DNA of 64,000 nt from Panonychus citri (Eukaryota > Arthropoda > Arachnida > Trombidiformes > Tetranychidae): the NCBI RefSeq assembly GCF_014898815.1, contig NW_026515543.1, positions 3,348,001 to 3,412,000 on the forward strand. Direction: 5' to 3'. Shown here one piece after another: positions 11,833 through 21,797 of this stretch; position 1 is the first letter of the stretch, and the number at the start of each line of letters is the position of its first letter. A model generated the notes under the pieces. That model saw only the letters and a list, made by a program, of their open reading frames with translations, was not told the DNA's origin and did no database searches. A program made the translations under genes and the position numbers.

Positions 11833-13499
11833 TCAAAAAAGATCATTGATTTCACGATCGCTTTTAAATACTGTTGTAATTGGACTACAATTCCAATCGA
11901 AACGATCACCCGCTAATTGCGACAATTTATCAACATGATCAAAACAATTAGTCGATTGTTCATCAAGCTGCTCACTAATTATCTCATCATCATCTTCATT
12001 TGAATCGGTTTCGGTGTCGAGAGAACCATGTTTGTTAAATGATTCCATTAAATTGTCTCGGCGATTCTCAGGAATCGCTCTCATGGATAAGGATGATAAC
12101 GGTAATGAGGAAGAAGATGAAGATGGTGACAGAGAAGAAGAGGTTTCCTTAATTGCTGTAGAATCACAATTAGCGATGAAAATTGTCGCAGTTTCGTCCA
12201 TCTCCTTATTAACTTTGGGCTTACGTTTCTTTCTGATCACAATTTCGGTTTCAAGCTCTTCAAGTGACCTCCGTGAACGGAATACAAAAGCTTCCGCCTT
12301 GACCAGGGAAAGTGATGGTCTCCTGATTGAAATGGCTACTTCATTATCTGATTCAATAGATTCATCATCATTATCATCATTTTCTTCATTGGAATTGCAT
12401 CTACTAATTTCTCTACTATTTATGTTGCTATTATCATCATTATCTTCATCTTCATCTTTATCATAATCATAATTATCACTGATTAACTTTGATTCATTGA
12501 TTTCTGAAGATGAAAGTGTTGAGATAAATTCAGTTGATTCAGTTGATTCAACACTCTCTGAATGAACTGACGACCAAACCTGATGATTATGAGCTTTTGA
12601 TGATGATAATAGCAAAGATGATGATGATAATTTCTCATCTCTAATTTTTTCAATTCTACTCCATACCTGTTGATTTAATTTGTTGTGTTTTCATCATCAT
12701 CATCATTAACAACATCATCATCATCAACGTTGTCATCATTTTCACTTTCGAGTCCAATTGTTGTCTCAATAATTGATTCATCTTCATTGGTTTGACCAAT
12801 GAAACTTTCATCAACTGATTCAATACTTTCAGTAATTGTTGATGACCAACATGATTTAGTTAATGATAGAGTTGTTGTTGATTCTGATTCACATGATTTG
12901 ATTAGAGATGAAATTGGTGATTGTTGGATAGGAGATTCAGATTGTTCAATATTTGAACAATTTTCGTTTGTTTCTGAGTTGGAATCATTTTCCTTAGATT
13001 GATCATCAATCAATGATGATGATAGAGCAGAAATTAATTGTTCCTCTTCAAAGAAACCACCCTCACCTTCCTGATCATCGAAATCATCACCATCATCGAT
13101 TTCAATGATTCTTGATCGGACTTTACGAGTCACAATCGATTCCGTGTGTGTTTCCATCCGTCTTGCTGATCGATTAACAACAATTAACGATCCACCTTCT
13201 CCATCATCAACTCTATCATCAACAAAACTTTCGGTGATTTGTTGATCCGATAACCATTTCGAGGACGAAGCCTCAATCACTGCCGAGGTTACACCAACCT
13301 TTGAATTTAAATCGCCACAAGAATCACCACCTAATTCACAATCAGCGTCACCACTCACAAGAGCAACCGATGACCAGGCCACTTTTTCCGCCACCGATTC
13401 AACCTTTCTCCTTGATGATGACCAACCAGCAATTAACTCGGAATCACATTCAATAAGTTGATCTTTATCATCAGCATCTAATTGTTCACATTGATCCAT
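11833..13499 (-). CDS. Acidic Ser-rich disordered protein with WSS repeats, function unknown
   Basis: Two long minus-strand frames probably belong to one spliced gene. The first opens at ATG 13499 (MDQCEQLDADDKD) and stays open to a stop at 12675. The second is open from an acceptor-like aaatcaacag at 12667 (first base 12666) to the stop at 11833. The second frame has no early ATG, so it needs an upstream exon. Both halves share a Trp-Ser-Ser motif followed by Glu/Ser: VAWSSV and CWSSTITESIES in the first, VWSRIEKI and VWSSVHSESVES in the second. The composition is Asp, Glu and Ser rich with poly-D runs, no membrane segment and no signal peptide. The C-terminus (FDHVDKLSQLAGDRFDWN to NDLF) is less repetitive and may be the conserved part. 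The donor that joins the halves is unresolved: phase-0 GT sites near 12700-12740 are weak. No family is recognised. Confidence 0.5.
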
Positions 13500-13752
13500 G
13501 TTGACCAAATAATCAAATATCAAAAGTTATTATCTTAAAATTAACAATATTGAAAACAGATTAACAAACGATTGAAATTGTAACCAATCAACCAAACCAC
13601 TGACGTTACAATCATTCAACAATTAACTAATTCAAATGATAATCATGAGTAAATTGTTGCAGTTAATCTGGAGGAACGATAATTATAAAAAGATTTTGTT
13701 GAATTGATTCCAAATGTTTGGAAACGACAACAAATGAGAAACTTTTATTTTC

Positions 13753-13860
13753 TCAGTCTTCATGATGATCATGCTCTTCATCCTCATCTTCATCCTCATC
13801 TTCATCCTCATCCTCATCATTTCTGTCAAAATTAAATAGATTGTTCAACATTGAACTCAT
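13753..13860 (-). CDS. Possible small acidic ORF or terminal exon
   Basis: A minus-strand ATG frame of 35 aa (MSSMLNNLFNFDRN, then alternating Glu/Asp, then EEHDHHED and a stop). A splice-acceptor-like ggattaaaag lies just upstream, near 13877, and the frame stays open to it, so this could be the last exon of an unseen gene. The acidic part comes from a simple TCATCC/TCATCT repeat, so chance is quite possible. Confidence 0.2.
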   Translation of the reverse strand: MSSMLNNLFNFDRNDEDEDEDEDEDEDEEHDHHED

Positions 13861-13899
13861 TCCTTGATCGTTATTACCTTTTAATCCTCAATCTTCATT

Positions 13900-15126
13900 A
13901 TCATCTTAATCCTATTCTTAGGATTTAAAATGTAAATGAAGCAAAAAAATTATTGTTTCCGTCGAGATGAAATTTTTTAATCTTAATCTGATGACGGATT
14001 CAATTCTTGTTACTGAATTTATCTTTTCCCCTTCATCATGATTAACATGGTGATTTCCATGTTACATTACAACAATTAGAGTTTAAAAAATTGTTGAACA
14101 CTTTCAAATGTTCACAAATCATGATGATAATCAAAAAGTTTAACATTCTTGATTATTGTTACTATTGTCATCCTATATAAAAGTATTTAATTTGTATGTG
14201 ATGCTAATAAAGTATAATTAACCTTGGACTTTAAATTGCGACAATTAACTTGCAGAGGTAATTAAAATTTTCTTGTCATAATGTTGAGCTGATCAACGTA
14301 ACAGTAAATTGCTCCGCTAATTGTTGGTGTCAACATTTTAACCTTTAAATCAAATCCTTGTTTCAAATTTACTTTTTATTGTTTTATGGCCAACAGGTTA
14401 TGATTCATGTTTGTTGATTATAACAATTTAATTTGATCATTACCATATTTAAACGACAATTTTCAGCCTTGACTTGAATGTAAAATTGTCAACCTGAATT
14501 CCAATTGATTCCCCATGAAATAATTATCGTTACAGATTCCTAACATTTTCTTTGGATTGATTTTGAGTTGTTATGATTTTTGCTGGAAAATGATTTGATT
14601 GTCACTTTGATTTTCTCATTAAAATTGCTCATTTTCTTGGGAATTTTCTTATTATTCACAATTAATTTAGGCCAAGGGTTTGTCCTCATTGTTTCCAATC
14701 CACTTAACATCACATCAGGGTGAGAGAATCTTAATTTAGTTCCATTGAAAATTCAATCATTTTATTTTGGCAGCTATTCAACATTTTCCGTCTTTGTCAG
14801 TATATTCACTGGATCCACAATTAACCAGGTTGAAAAGTAAATTAATTATCATTGATACAATAATCGTTTTTTGGCTGAACTTGCATTCTCATCTGTTTTC
14901 AACTGTTATCATGATTATCAACAAAGAATTGACTAGACTCAGCTAAATGAATGATGTTGTTACTGTTATGGCTCATTAGTCTTCAAAGTCAAGATCATGT
15001 TGATTTAGATGATAATAGTTGTTGTTGTTGATGATGATGATGAAGATGATGAAGATATGTAAACTTGTCATAATCAACTCAATGTTTCTAAATTTTCACA
15101 AAACACGTTTGAATTTCATGAACACC
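13900..15126. other. Intergenic region, no gene recognised
   Basis: AT-rich DNA downstream of VPS72 on the minus strand. A GAT/GTT triplet run lies at 15019-15055. No exon or RNA gene is seen apart from the small acidic frame at 13753-13860. Confidence 0.5.
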
Positions 15127-15597
15127 TCATGAAGTTTTGTCACTTGATTGTAAAGTTTGGTGTTGCAATTGTACTTGTTGCTGTTCTGGTTGGTTAATAG
15201 TGACAGTGTTAGATTGTAATAAAGATTGAGTTTTGAGTTGTTGAGTTGATACTGGTGTTGGTATTGGTGTTGGTGTTGGTGTTGGTGTTGGTGTTGGTGT
15301 TGATGTTGATGTTGATGTTGATGTTGGTATTGAGCTTGGTGCTGTTTGGGTTGGTGTTTGGGTTAATACTTGGGTTGGTTTTACTGGAAGTGTTGGATTA
15401 GTTGTTGACTGAGATGAAATCTGAGCTTGAGGTATTGATGTCATTTGTTGTGCTTGCAAAAGTTTTTGTTGTTGTTGTTTCAACTGTTGTTGGTGTTGAA
15501 GTTGCATTTGCAATTGTTGTAACTGTTGTTGTTGGTGTTGGACAAGTTGAGCTGAGTTTATCAAATGAGGTTGGTTTTCTTTCTCCATGCTAACCAT
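15127..15597 (-). CDS. Gln/Thr/Pro-rich frame overlapping the VPS72 3' end
   Basis: An open frame of 156 codons from ATG 15597, overlapping the last 37 bases of VPS72 in a different frame. It encodes LINSAQLVQHQQQQLQQL, more Gln-rich sequence, then a Thr-Pro/Thr-Ser dipeptide region and a Gln-rich end. It could be an alternative C-terminus of VPS72: one extra base in the ATTTG run at the VPS72 stop would continue straight into this frame. That would need a sequence error, a programmed shift or an RNA-level change. It could also be CAA/ACC repeat in the 3' UTR that happens to be open. I cannot tell which. Confidence 0.35.
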   Translation of the reverse strand: MVSMEKENQPHLINSAQLVQHQQQQLQQLQMQLQHQQQLKQQQQKLLQAQQMTSIPQAQISSQSTTNPTLPVKPTQVLTQTPTQTAPSSIPTSTSTSTSTPTPTPTPTPTPIPTPVSTQQLKTQSLLQSNTVTINQPEQQQVQLQHQTLQSSDKTS

Positions 15598-16635
15598 TCA
15601 GCGACATCAGGTTGTTTAGGATCTCCTAGTAGCTCTAATTGTTGACAATAAGCTTCTCTGAGAGCTTTAAAAGTATATCCGGAAGCGAATGGCATTTGAA
15701 TGACAGGATCGTAATATCGAGCTTTCAATCCAGAAATTGGACAAACTGGAGTTGTAACTGGAACTGGAGGTTTTACATTTTTCTTAAAATATTTAGAAAA
15801 AGTTTCTTCATCGGTAAAGGTAATAAAATTTCGAGAAAACCTTTTGTCAGTTTCTTTTACTTCTCCATTTTCGGTTGATTCTATTAAAGGCATTGATGTT
15901 GATCGATATATAATTCTGTCTTCTCTGTCAACTTCTTTAACCACTTTACTTTTTTGCGCTTTCTCCAGTTCCAATTTACGATATTTTTCGAGGCTTTTCA
16001 AGTTTATTTGCTCAGTTAATTTTGCTTCTTTAAGTAACTCTTCTTGTGTCAATTTACGCCAACTTGCATGGTTTTTGAAATTTTTCTTCTTGGCTGCTGC
16101 TTTTTTCCTTGCCTCAGAATCCAATTTAACTCTAAGCGCTGTTTCTTCAGATTTAAGTTTAGTTGAAGCTCGAACAGATTTGACACCAGTTAAATTTTCT
16201 ATCTTTTCAGATTCCTTTACAGTAACAGGTTGTTTCTTTGGAGTTGATGGAGCTTTCTTAATTTGTACCTTCTCTTTAGGTGGTTCCTTGTAAGATTTAG
16301 TAACAACTCTTCGTGTTCTTTTGGTTTGAGGCTCTTCATCTTCTTCAACAGGTTCGTCATTCTCATCGATATCAAAATCGGAATCAACAACATCATCATC
16401 AGATTCTTCTGGTTGATATTCATTATCCTCCTCTTCCTACAAAAAGAGATACAATACAAAATCAAGTTAATTGAAATTCTTTTCTACAATTAAATCAAAT
16501 TAAAAGTCACTTTACCTCAATGAAACCACCATAAGTTTGCTTATAAAAATCATCAGTTTCTGTATTGCTGTTGACCATTTCATTCATTTTTGATCCAGCA
16601 TTTGGACGACGTGATCTATTTGATGCAAGAGACAT
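15561..16635 (-). CDS. VPS72: VPS72/YL1, H2A.Z-loading subunit of SRCAP/SWR1-type remodellers
   Basis: Two exons, 16635-16516 and 16436-15561, 331 aa, with a GTAAAG donor and a TTTTTGTAG acceptor. Residues 1-70 form the YL1 N-terminal region that binds H2A.Z-H2B: RSRRPNAGSKM, DDFYKQTYGGF, and the acidic DSDFDIDENDEP motif at about 59-69. A basic, Lys-rich, helical middle follows (ARKKAAAKKKNFKNHASW). The YL1_C domain lies near residues 253-285 (CPISGLKARYYDPV, then FASGYTFKALREAYCQQLE). The frame ends at EWLAWRKKTNLI. Known role: a shared subunit of SRCAP and TIP60/p400 complexes that handles H2A.Z. The neighbour at 4.8-6.1 kb is a truncated paralog. A Gln-rich frame overlaps the end. The start is the first ATG and matches the conserved N-terminus. 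Confidence 0.93.
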
Positions 16636-16784
16636 TCTCGACTATTTTGATAAGAGACTTGTCAACTGTGATAAAAGTAAAAAATTAACTTCAATAAATC
16701 AGGAACAATAGACAAAAATGAGAAAATTACAATTCGAGAAAAATAAACATTCAAAAAAAAGAAAACAAAAAAAAAGAAACGAAT

Positions 16785-16845
16785 GTGGTGACATCTGTTG
16801 TCGCCGAAAATAGTTTGTTACTAGTAAGCGGGTAAAAAGATTATT
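16785..16845 (-). promoter_or_regulatory. Upstream block shared by both YL1 paralogs (copy 2)
   Basis: It contains gtggtgacatctgttgtcgc, then cgaaaatag, then gcgggtaaaaagatt, matching the word order at 6557-6620. It sits about 150 bp upstream of the VPS72 ATG. Shared words on the same strand upstream of homologous first exons suggest a duplicated promoter. The binding factor is unknown. Confidence 0.5.
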
Positions 16846-16963
16846 TCATTTTCATGTTCAATTGAAAAAGTTGATTAATTTACTTTTTTGTTTATTTTTT
16901 TTTCATCTCTTGAGTCTAAAATTTGGTACATTTAGTTAACAGAAAGAACAATTTACTAGGAAT

Positions 16964-17834
16964 TTATAATTTCGACTGGACACTTAAGGGATCTGGTCCA
17001 ATGTATTTTTCACCAATCAAATGGGCAAGAAGTTCAATTCGATCAGAGCCAAATAATAATATTGGACCGTCAGGTGAATGGACAACTGTTGATGGAGCAC
17101 CGAAAGCACCAAATCCAAGAGCATCTTTGGTGTTGGAAATCAATTTTGCCTTAAATTGTGGTTTTTCACATTGAATAATAATTTCGTTCAATGTGGACTC
17201 ATCAATTCCAGCAGCTTTCCCTGCTTCAAGCCAATCCTTTGGCGATGAAATCTCAAGACCTGGATTATTGGTGAAAACCCGTTTGAATATTTGTCTAGAT
17301 AAATTTTCGGTCGCTTTGGATTGGGTAAGTGCATCAGCTGCACAAAGAAACTTGAGAGCCGGAGTTGAACCAGAACCAAAAGCTAGTTCCAAAAAATTAC
17401 TCGGTGTACCAAAAGGAATCTGTAAACAACAATAGCAACAAATCAAATTAAAGACTTGAAGGTAAGGACATTTAAGGGTAAGTGTACTGGTAAACACTTG
17501 AATTATAATCAATATTGTACTATAATTATTGTGGTGAAAAAAAAACCAAATATAATCTACTAATCAACTCGATGTTTTCCTTAACAGTTAAACTCACATT
17601 GGACATTTTTGAAATCCTATTTAAATCGTGGCTCAAGTAGGCAGCTTTTCTTGGCACTGTCATCGGAGCCTTGTTATCAGCTTCTTTGAAAATATGAAAT
17701 ATTGAACAAGGTTTTAATTGTAGATCCATTTTGGTCCAGATTTTATTGTATCTGGTCATCAATTCAAAACCAATGTAAGAATAAGGTGAGAGAACATCAT
17801 AGAAAAAGGTAACGGGAAACTTAGTCAGTGCCAT
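16964..17834 (-). CDS. GSTK1: Glutathione S-transferase kappa (DsbA-fold)
   Basis: Two exons, 17834-17598 and 17419-16964, 230 aa, close to the usual length of about 226. The donor is AAT|GTGAGT and the acceptor TTTACAG. The N-terminus VTFFYDVLSPYSYIGFE carries the family's active-site Ser at position 16. The second half has GFGAFGAPSTVV, which includes the cis-Pro loop of the thioredoxin fold, and LLFGSDRIELL, the family's FGSDR motif. GSTK enzymes conjugate glutathione and act in mitochondria or peroxisomes. The C-terminal tripeptide SKL is a canonical peroxisomal targeting signal, so peroxisomal import is a good inference. It is divergent from pelota across 304 bp. Confidence 0.93.
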
Positions 17835-18138
17835 GGAACGAATTCAATTAGAATGGCAAATATCAAATGAGAAACTAATTAACAAAAAAAATGTAAACAA
17901 AGTGGAAAAAGAAAATCAAATTAACTAAATGAACAAAAAAAGAAAAAAAAATTTTCTTTTTATTTCAAAATTCGACCGCTAGTTGGCAGGAGAATCGCGA
18001 CTGTTTACATTTTCTTGTTTTCGTTTTTTATTTATCACATTTCACTTTAATCAACAACAATGAAACAATTTAATTAATTATATTTACACTTTTTATTCTT
18101 CTTTTTCTATTTGTTGGTAGCTTGTAATTTTTGCTAAT
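17835..18138. promoter_or_regulatory. Bidirectional promoter region, GST kappa / pelota
   Basis: 304 bp separate the two divergent start codons. Within AT-rich and A-run DNA is a GC-richer island at 17971-18005 (ttcgaccgctagttggcagg, then agaatcgcgac). It is the only such island here and is a likely core promoter element, inferred from position and composition. Confidence 0.5.
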
Positions 18139-19643
18139 ATGAAGTTAACTGGAAAATATATTGATAAGGAAAATTCTGGGTAAGTAAATTCTCTGAAGAA
18201 AGAGATTAGTTTTGGTTCTTTAAGATTTTCTCTTTTCTGTTTTTTAATATCTTCTTGTTATTAATTTACTCTGATTTTCTGCTTTGTTTTTTTTTCTTCT
18301 TAGATCGGTTGGTTTGATACCTGAAGAGGATGAAGATATGTGGCATGCATATAATCTCATTGAAGCTAATGATTCTGTTAAAGCTTCCACGTTTCGTAAA
18401 GTTACACTTGAATCTGCTACAGGAACTGCTGGAAGTAATCGAGTTCGAACAACTTTAACACTAAAAGTAGAATCAACCGAATATGATACTCAGGCTTGCA
18501 TGGTTCGTGTTAAAGGAAGGAACATTGTGGAAAATCAATTTGTTAAAATGGGACAATATCATACCCTTGATTTGGAATTAAATCGAAAGTTTACTTTAAG
18601 TAAAGAGCATTGGGATTCGATTGCTTTAGACCGACTAGAAATGGCCTGTGATCCATCTCATCGGGCCGATTTAGCCGCTGTTGTAATGCAACAAGGATTA
18701 GCCAATGTTTGCCTGATAACATCTTCGATGACTCTGACCCGAGCTAAGATAGAAAATAATATTCCAAGAAAAAGGAAAGGTTTATGTTCACAACACGAAA
18801 AAGGGATGACAAGATTTTTCGAAAATGTGATGCAGGCCATTTTACGACACATTAATTTCGATGGTTAGTTTAACTTTTTATCTTTTGCTAATAACAATCA
18901 ATTAGAAAAAAGAATCACAAATATTTATACAACTAACAATTTTAATTTGTCTCTTTCTCTCTCTTCCAGTGGTCAAGTGTATTCTATTAGCGAGTCCTGG
19001 TTTTGTTAAGGATCAATTCTTTGAATTTATGGTACAAGAAGCAATTAAACAGGATAACAAGTTGATCATTGAAAATAAGACTAAATTTGTTCTTTGTCAT
19101 TCATCTTCCGGATTTAAACATAGTTTAAAGGAGATTCTTGTTGACCCATTGATACAAAATCGTTTAGCCGATACAAAAGCAGCGGCTGAAGTGGAAGCAT
19201 TAGATTCATTTTATTCAATGTTATCATGTGAACCTGATAGAGCTTTTTATGGATTTAAACACGTGGAGAAAGCAAATCAACTACAAGCAATTGAGATTCT
19301 ACTCATATCTGATCACCTTTTTCGATGTAAAGAACCATTGGTAAGGAAACGATATGTCGCTCTAGTTGACAGCGTTAAAGAGAATGGAGGTGAAGTCAGG
19401 TTATTTTCCAGTCTTCACGTTTCTGGAGAACGTAAGTGACTATGAGTCTCTAGAATTTTGTTCATTAACTCATTAAAATTCGATTTCTTTTTTGGTGTTT
19501 TTCTCACAGAATTACAACAATTAACCGGAATAGCTGCAATACTGAGATTCCCAATTCCAGACATGGAAGAAGATGATGATTCAGATGATGAAGAGACAAA
19601 TAATGAGACGAAAAATGGATTCACAGTGAATGAGAATACATGA
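18139..19643 (+). CDS. PELO: Pelota, ribosome rescue factor (Dom34/eRF1-like)
   Basis: Four exons: 18139-18179, 18304-18863, 18970-19431 and 19510-19643, 398 aa. Phases agree across all junctions and the introns are short (about 80-125 bp). Domain 1 begins MKLTGKYIDKENSGSVGLIP and includes EDMWHAYNLI. The central domain includes DVVKCILLASPGFVKDQF-type sequence; here it reads VVKCILLASPGFVKDQFFEF. The C-terminal domain has DRAFYGFKHVEKAN, LLISDHLFR and IFSSLHVSGE-type sequence (LFSSLHVSGEQ). The end is acidic (MEEDDDSDDEE), as in other animals. Pelota lacks the GGQ of eRF1 and works with HBS1 and ABCE1 to split stalled ribosomes in no-go and non-stop decay. Length and order are normal. Confidence 0.96.
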
Positions 19644-19914
19644 AATGAAGTTTTCACCTTCACTCAAATTGTCTGTTTAATTTTTTATCATTCTGTGTAA
19701 AATATCAACTAATAGTAAGGGAGTAAAAATTAAGGTCCTTTTCCTTTGAGGAGCATAAAAAAATCACGTATTTATTTATGTAGCTGATGAAACCAAGGTG
19801 ATCACTCGGAAAAGTAATGATATTTATAATTGTTTGTGAATTTTGAAAGGAAAAGAAAAGAAAAACAAAATGTTAATTGCGATGATTTTCATCTAAAATG
19901 GTTAAATTTGCTAA

Positions 19915-20385
19915 TCAGAAAGGTTGAAATGGTTGGACCACTGATTGATCACAATGGACGATAAAGGCTCCACTAACTGCATTTAAGGATTTTCCTGACG
20001 TCTCATCAATTAGATTGATATCTTCCGTTGAGATTTTACCTTTGGTTAAAAGTGTCTTTGAATCCAGTGATTTACGACTTTTGATTAACATTTTACGACT
20101 AAAATTGGCTGATTTTGATTCGTCCAAACGGGAAGAATACAATTTACTTCTTTCCTCATATTCTTTGGCATCATAATTGGTTGTCTCAAATGATGAAATA
20201 TCGATAACACTTAAGGCCATTCGATGAAGACTTCGATTCCATGATTTAGATTGACGCCGACGATCATCATCACCTTCAAGTGTCGCCGATGTTTCCTCAT
20301 GATCAATTATTCCCAATCCAGAGGTGGGATCTTTAGATGATGCTGATCGTTCATCAATTAATTGTTTACAAAAACAACAACCCAT
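19915..20385 (-). CDS. LAMTOR1: LAMTOR1-like Ragulator lysosomal anchor
   Basis: One uninterrupted frame of 156 aa. It starts MGCCFCKQL: Gly2 for myristoylation followed by two cysteines for palmitoylation, as in LAMTOR1/p18. Conserved family stretches are ALSVIDISSFE near residues 57-67, YEERSKLYSSRL near 76-87, and the C-terminal LNAVSGAFIVHCDQSVVQPF. Length is close to the usual 161. LAMTOR1 anchors Ragulator and the Rag GTPases on lysosomes for mTORC1 activation. The middle is Ser/Lys-rich and poorly conserved. The gene converges with pelota, leaving 271 bp between stop codons. It has no intron in the coding region. Identification rests on the two ends. Confidence 0.82.
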   Translation of the reverse strand: MGCCFCKQLIDERSASSKDPTSGLGIIDHEETSATLEGDDDRRRQSKSWNRSLHRMALSVIDISSFETTNYDAKEYEERSKLYSSRLDESKSANFSRKMLIKSRKSLDSKTLLTKGKISTEDINLIDETSGKSLNAVSGAFIVHCDQSVVQPFQPF

Positions 20386-21797
20386 TTTTGATGAATATGA
20401 TGATGATTATAAAACACTAATCACTAATTATGTTGATGATGATGGTGGTGAGGATGAAAATGATATTCCTGATGAATGGATGATTTTATAAAACAAAATG
20501 AAGGAAATTCTGATGATTAATTAATTGGTGTCAATGGACAACAATAAAGTCAATGGTTGACAAAAGGTGTAAAGCCAAATAAGTACAAGTCAATTTTTGG
20601 GGTTGATTGTTAATTGTTCATCGTTGATTTTTTTTTACACAATTAAAGTGTAAACAAGACTAATAATCAAGTAACAAGAAAGACAAACAAACAGTTAATA
20701 CACAAAGGAATCACTGGAAATACCAATTAGTTACGCCCCTTTGCCATCAAATCACAATCACAATTAACTTGACTACAATCAGTGTAAATCAATATACTTA
20801 TCATCAATTTTGATTTAATTTAAATTGTTAACAACATCAACAACGCCATTAGGATATAACAATTGTATCCACTTGATCAACGGTTTTAATTTGCTTTTTT
20901 TTGTTTGTTATTCAACTTTAATCAACTTTTTCATTGATCATCAATTGGTTAAGTATAACAATTAACAGACTTTTGCAATAGTTTCACAATTAACTAATCA
21001 ATTACAGTCTCACCTGATGAAAATTATCTTTGAAAATTGATTTAAATTCAATTGGTCTCATATGATATTAATTACTAACATGATTTATTTATATTTTAAT
21101 CAATTAAGTTTCTTCAGTTGAATTAGATTAAAAACCAATTAGAATAATAATCTTGATACAAATCAATCACAATCAATGAATTCTCATTGATGATCATCAA
21201 TTTTATTTCTGTCAATTGGAAAATTTTAATTACAATTAACTTGATTACAAAATTAGAAGGAAAAAAAAGAAACTGTTAATTTTGTCACCATTCCAATGAC
21301 AATTAACATTGAGATTGATTTTGTTGATTGTTATAATCAAAGTGGAAAACTATTGACCCCAGCAAGTAGACAATTAAATATAAGATTAAAAGTAATTACA
21401 ATTATCATTTAAAATGATGATAATCAAGTCTAATTGTTGCCTAACCAGAGACACACAATGAGAAAGGTAAAAGATACAAAATAAACATTGATCATGTTGG
21501 CACTTTGGTAGGACAATTAATTGGAACAATTAAAACCACAAAGACGACGATTAGTGTGATTAGGAAGATAATTAGTAGGAAAATGATGATCATGATGAGA
21601 ATCCATGTTAATTGTTGAGTAGGAAAATTTTTTCTTCGTTTTCATTTTCACTTTTTTACTCTCTTGCTGATTTGGTTCCTCCTTCCTGTCATCTTAATCA
21701 TCTATCATCATATGTAAATATAGTGAGTGACCTCAACTTCCGGAATCAAGGGAATCGTAAATTGTTGACGAAAACTTTTTTTTTCTTGTTTGTTCAT
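20386..21797. other. Intergenic region, no gene recognised
   Basis: It lies between the LAMTOR1-like start and the 3' end of the secreted-protein gene, both on the minus strand. It is AT-rich and full of CAATTA and TTAATC words. The frame at 21612-21806 (plus) is low complexity. No RNA gene or mobile element is seen. Confidence 0.5.
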
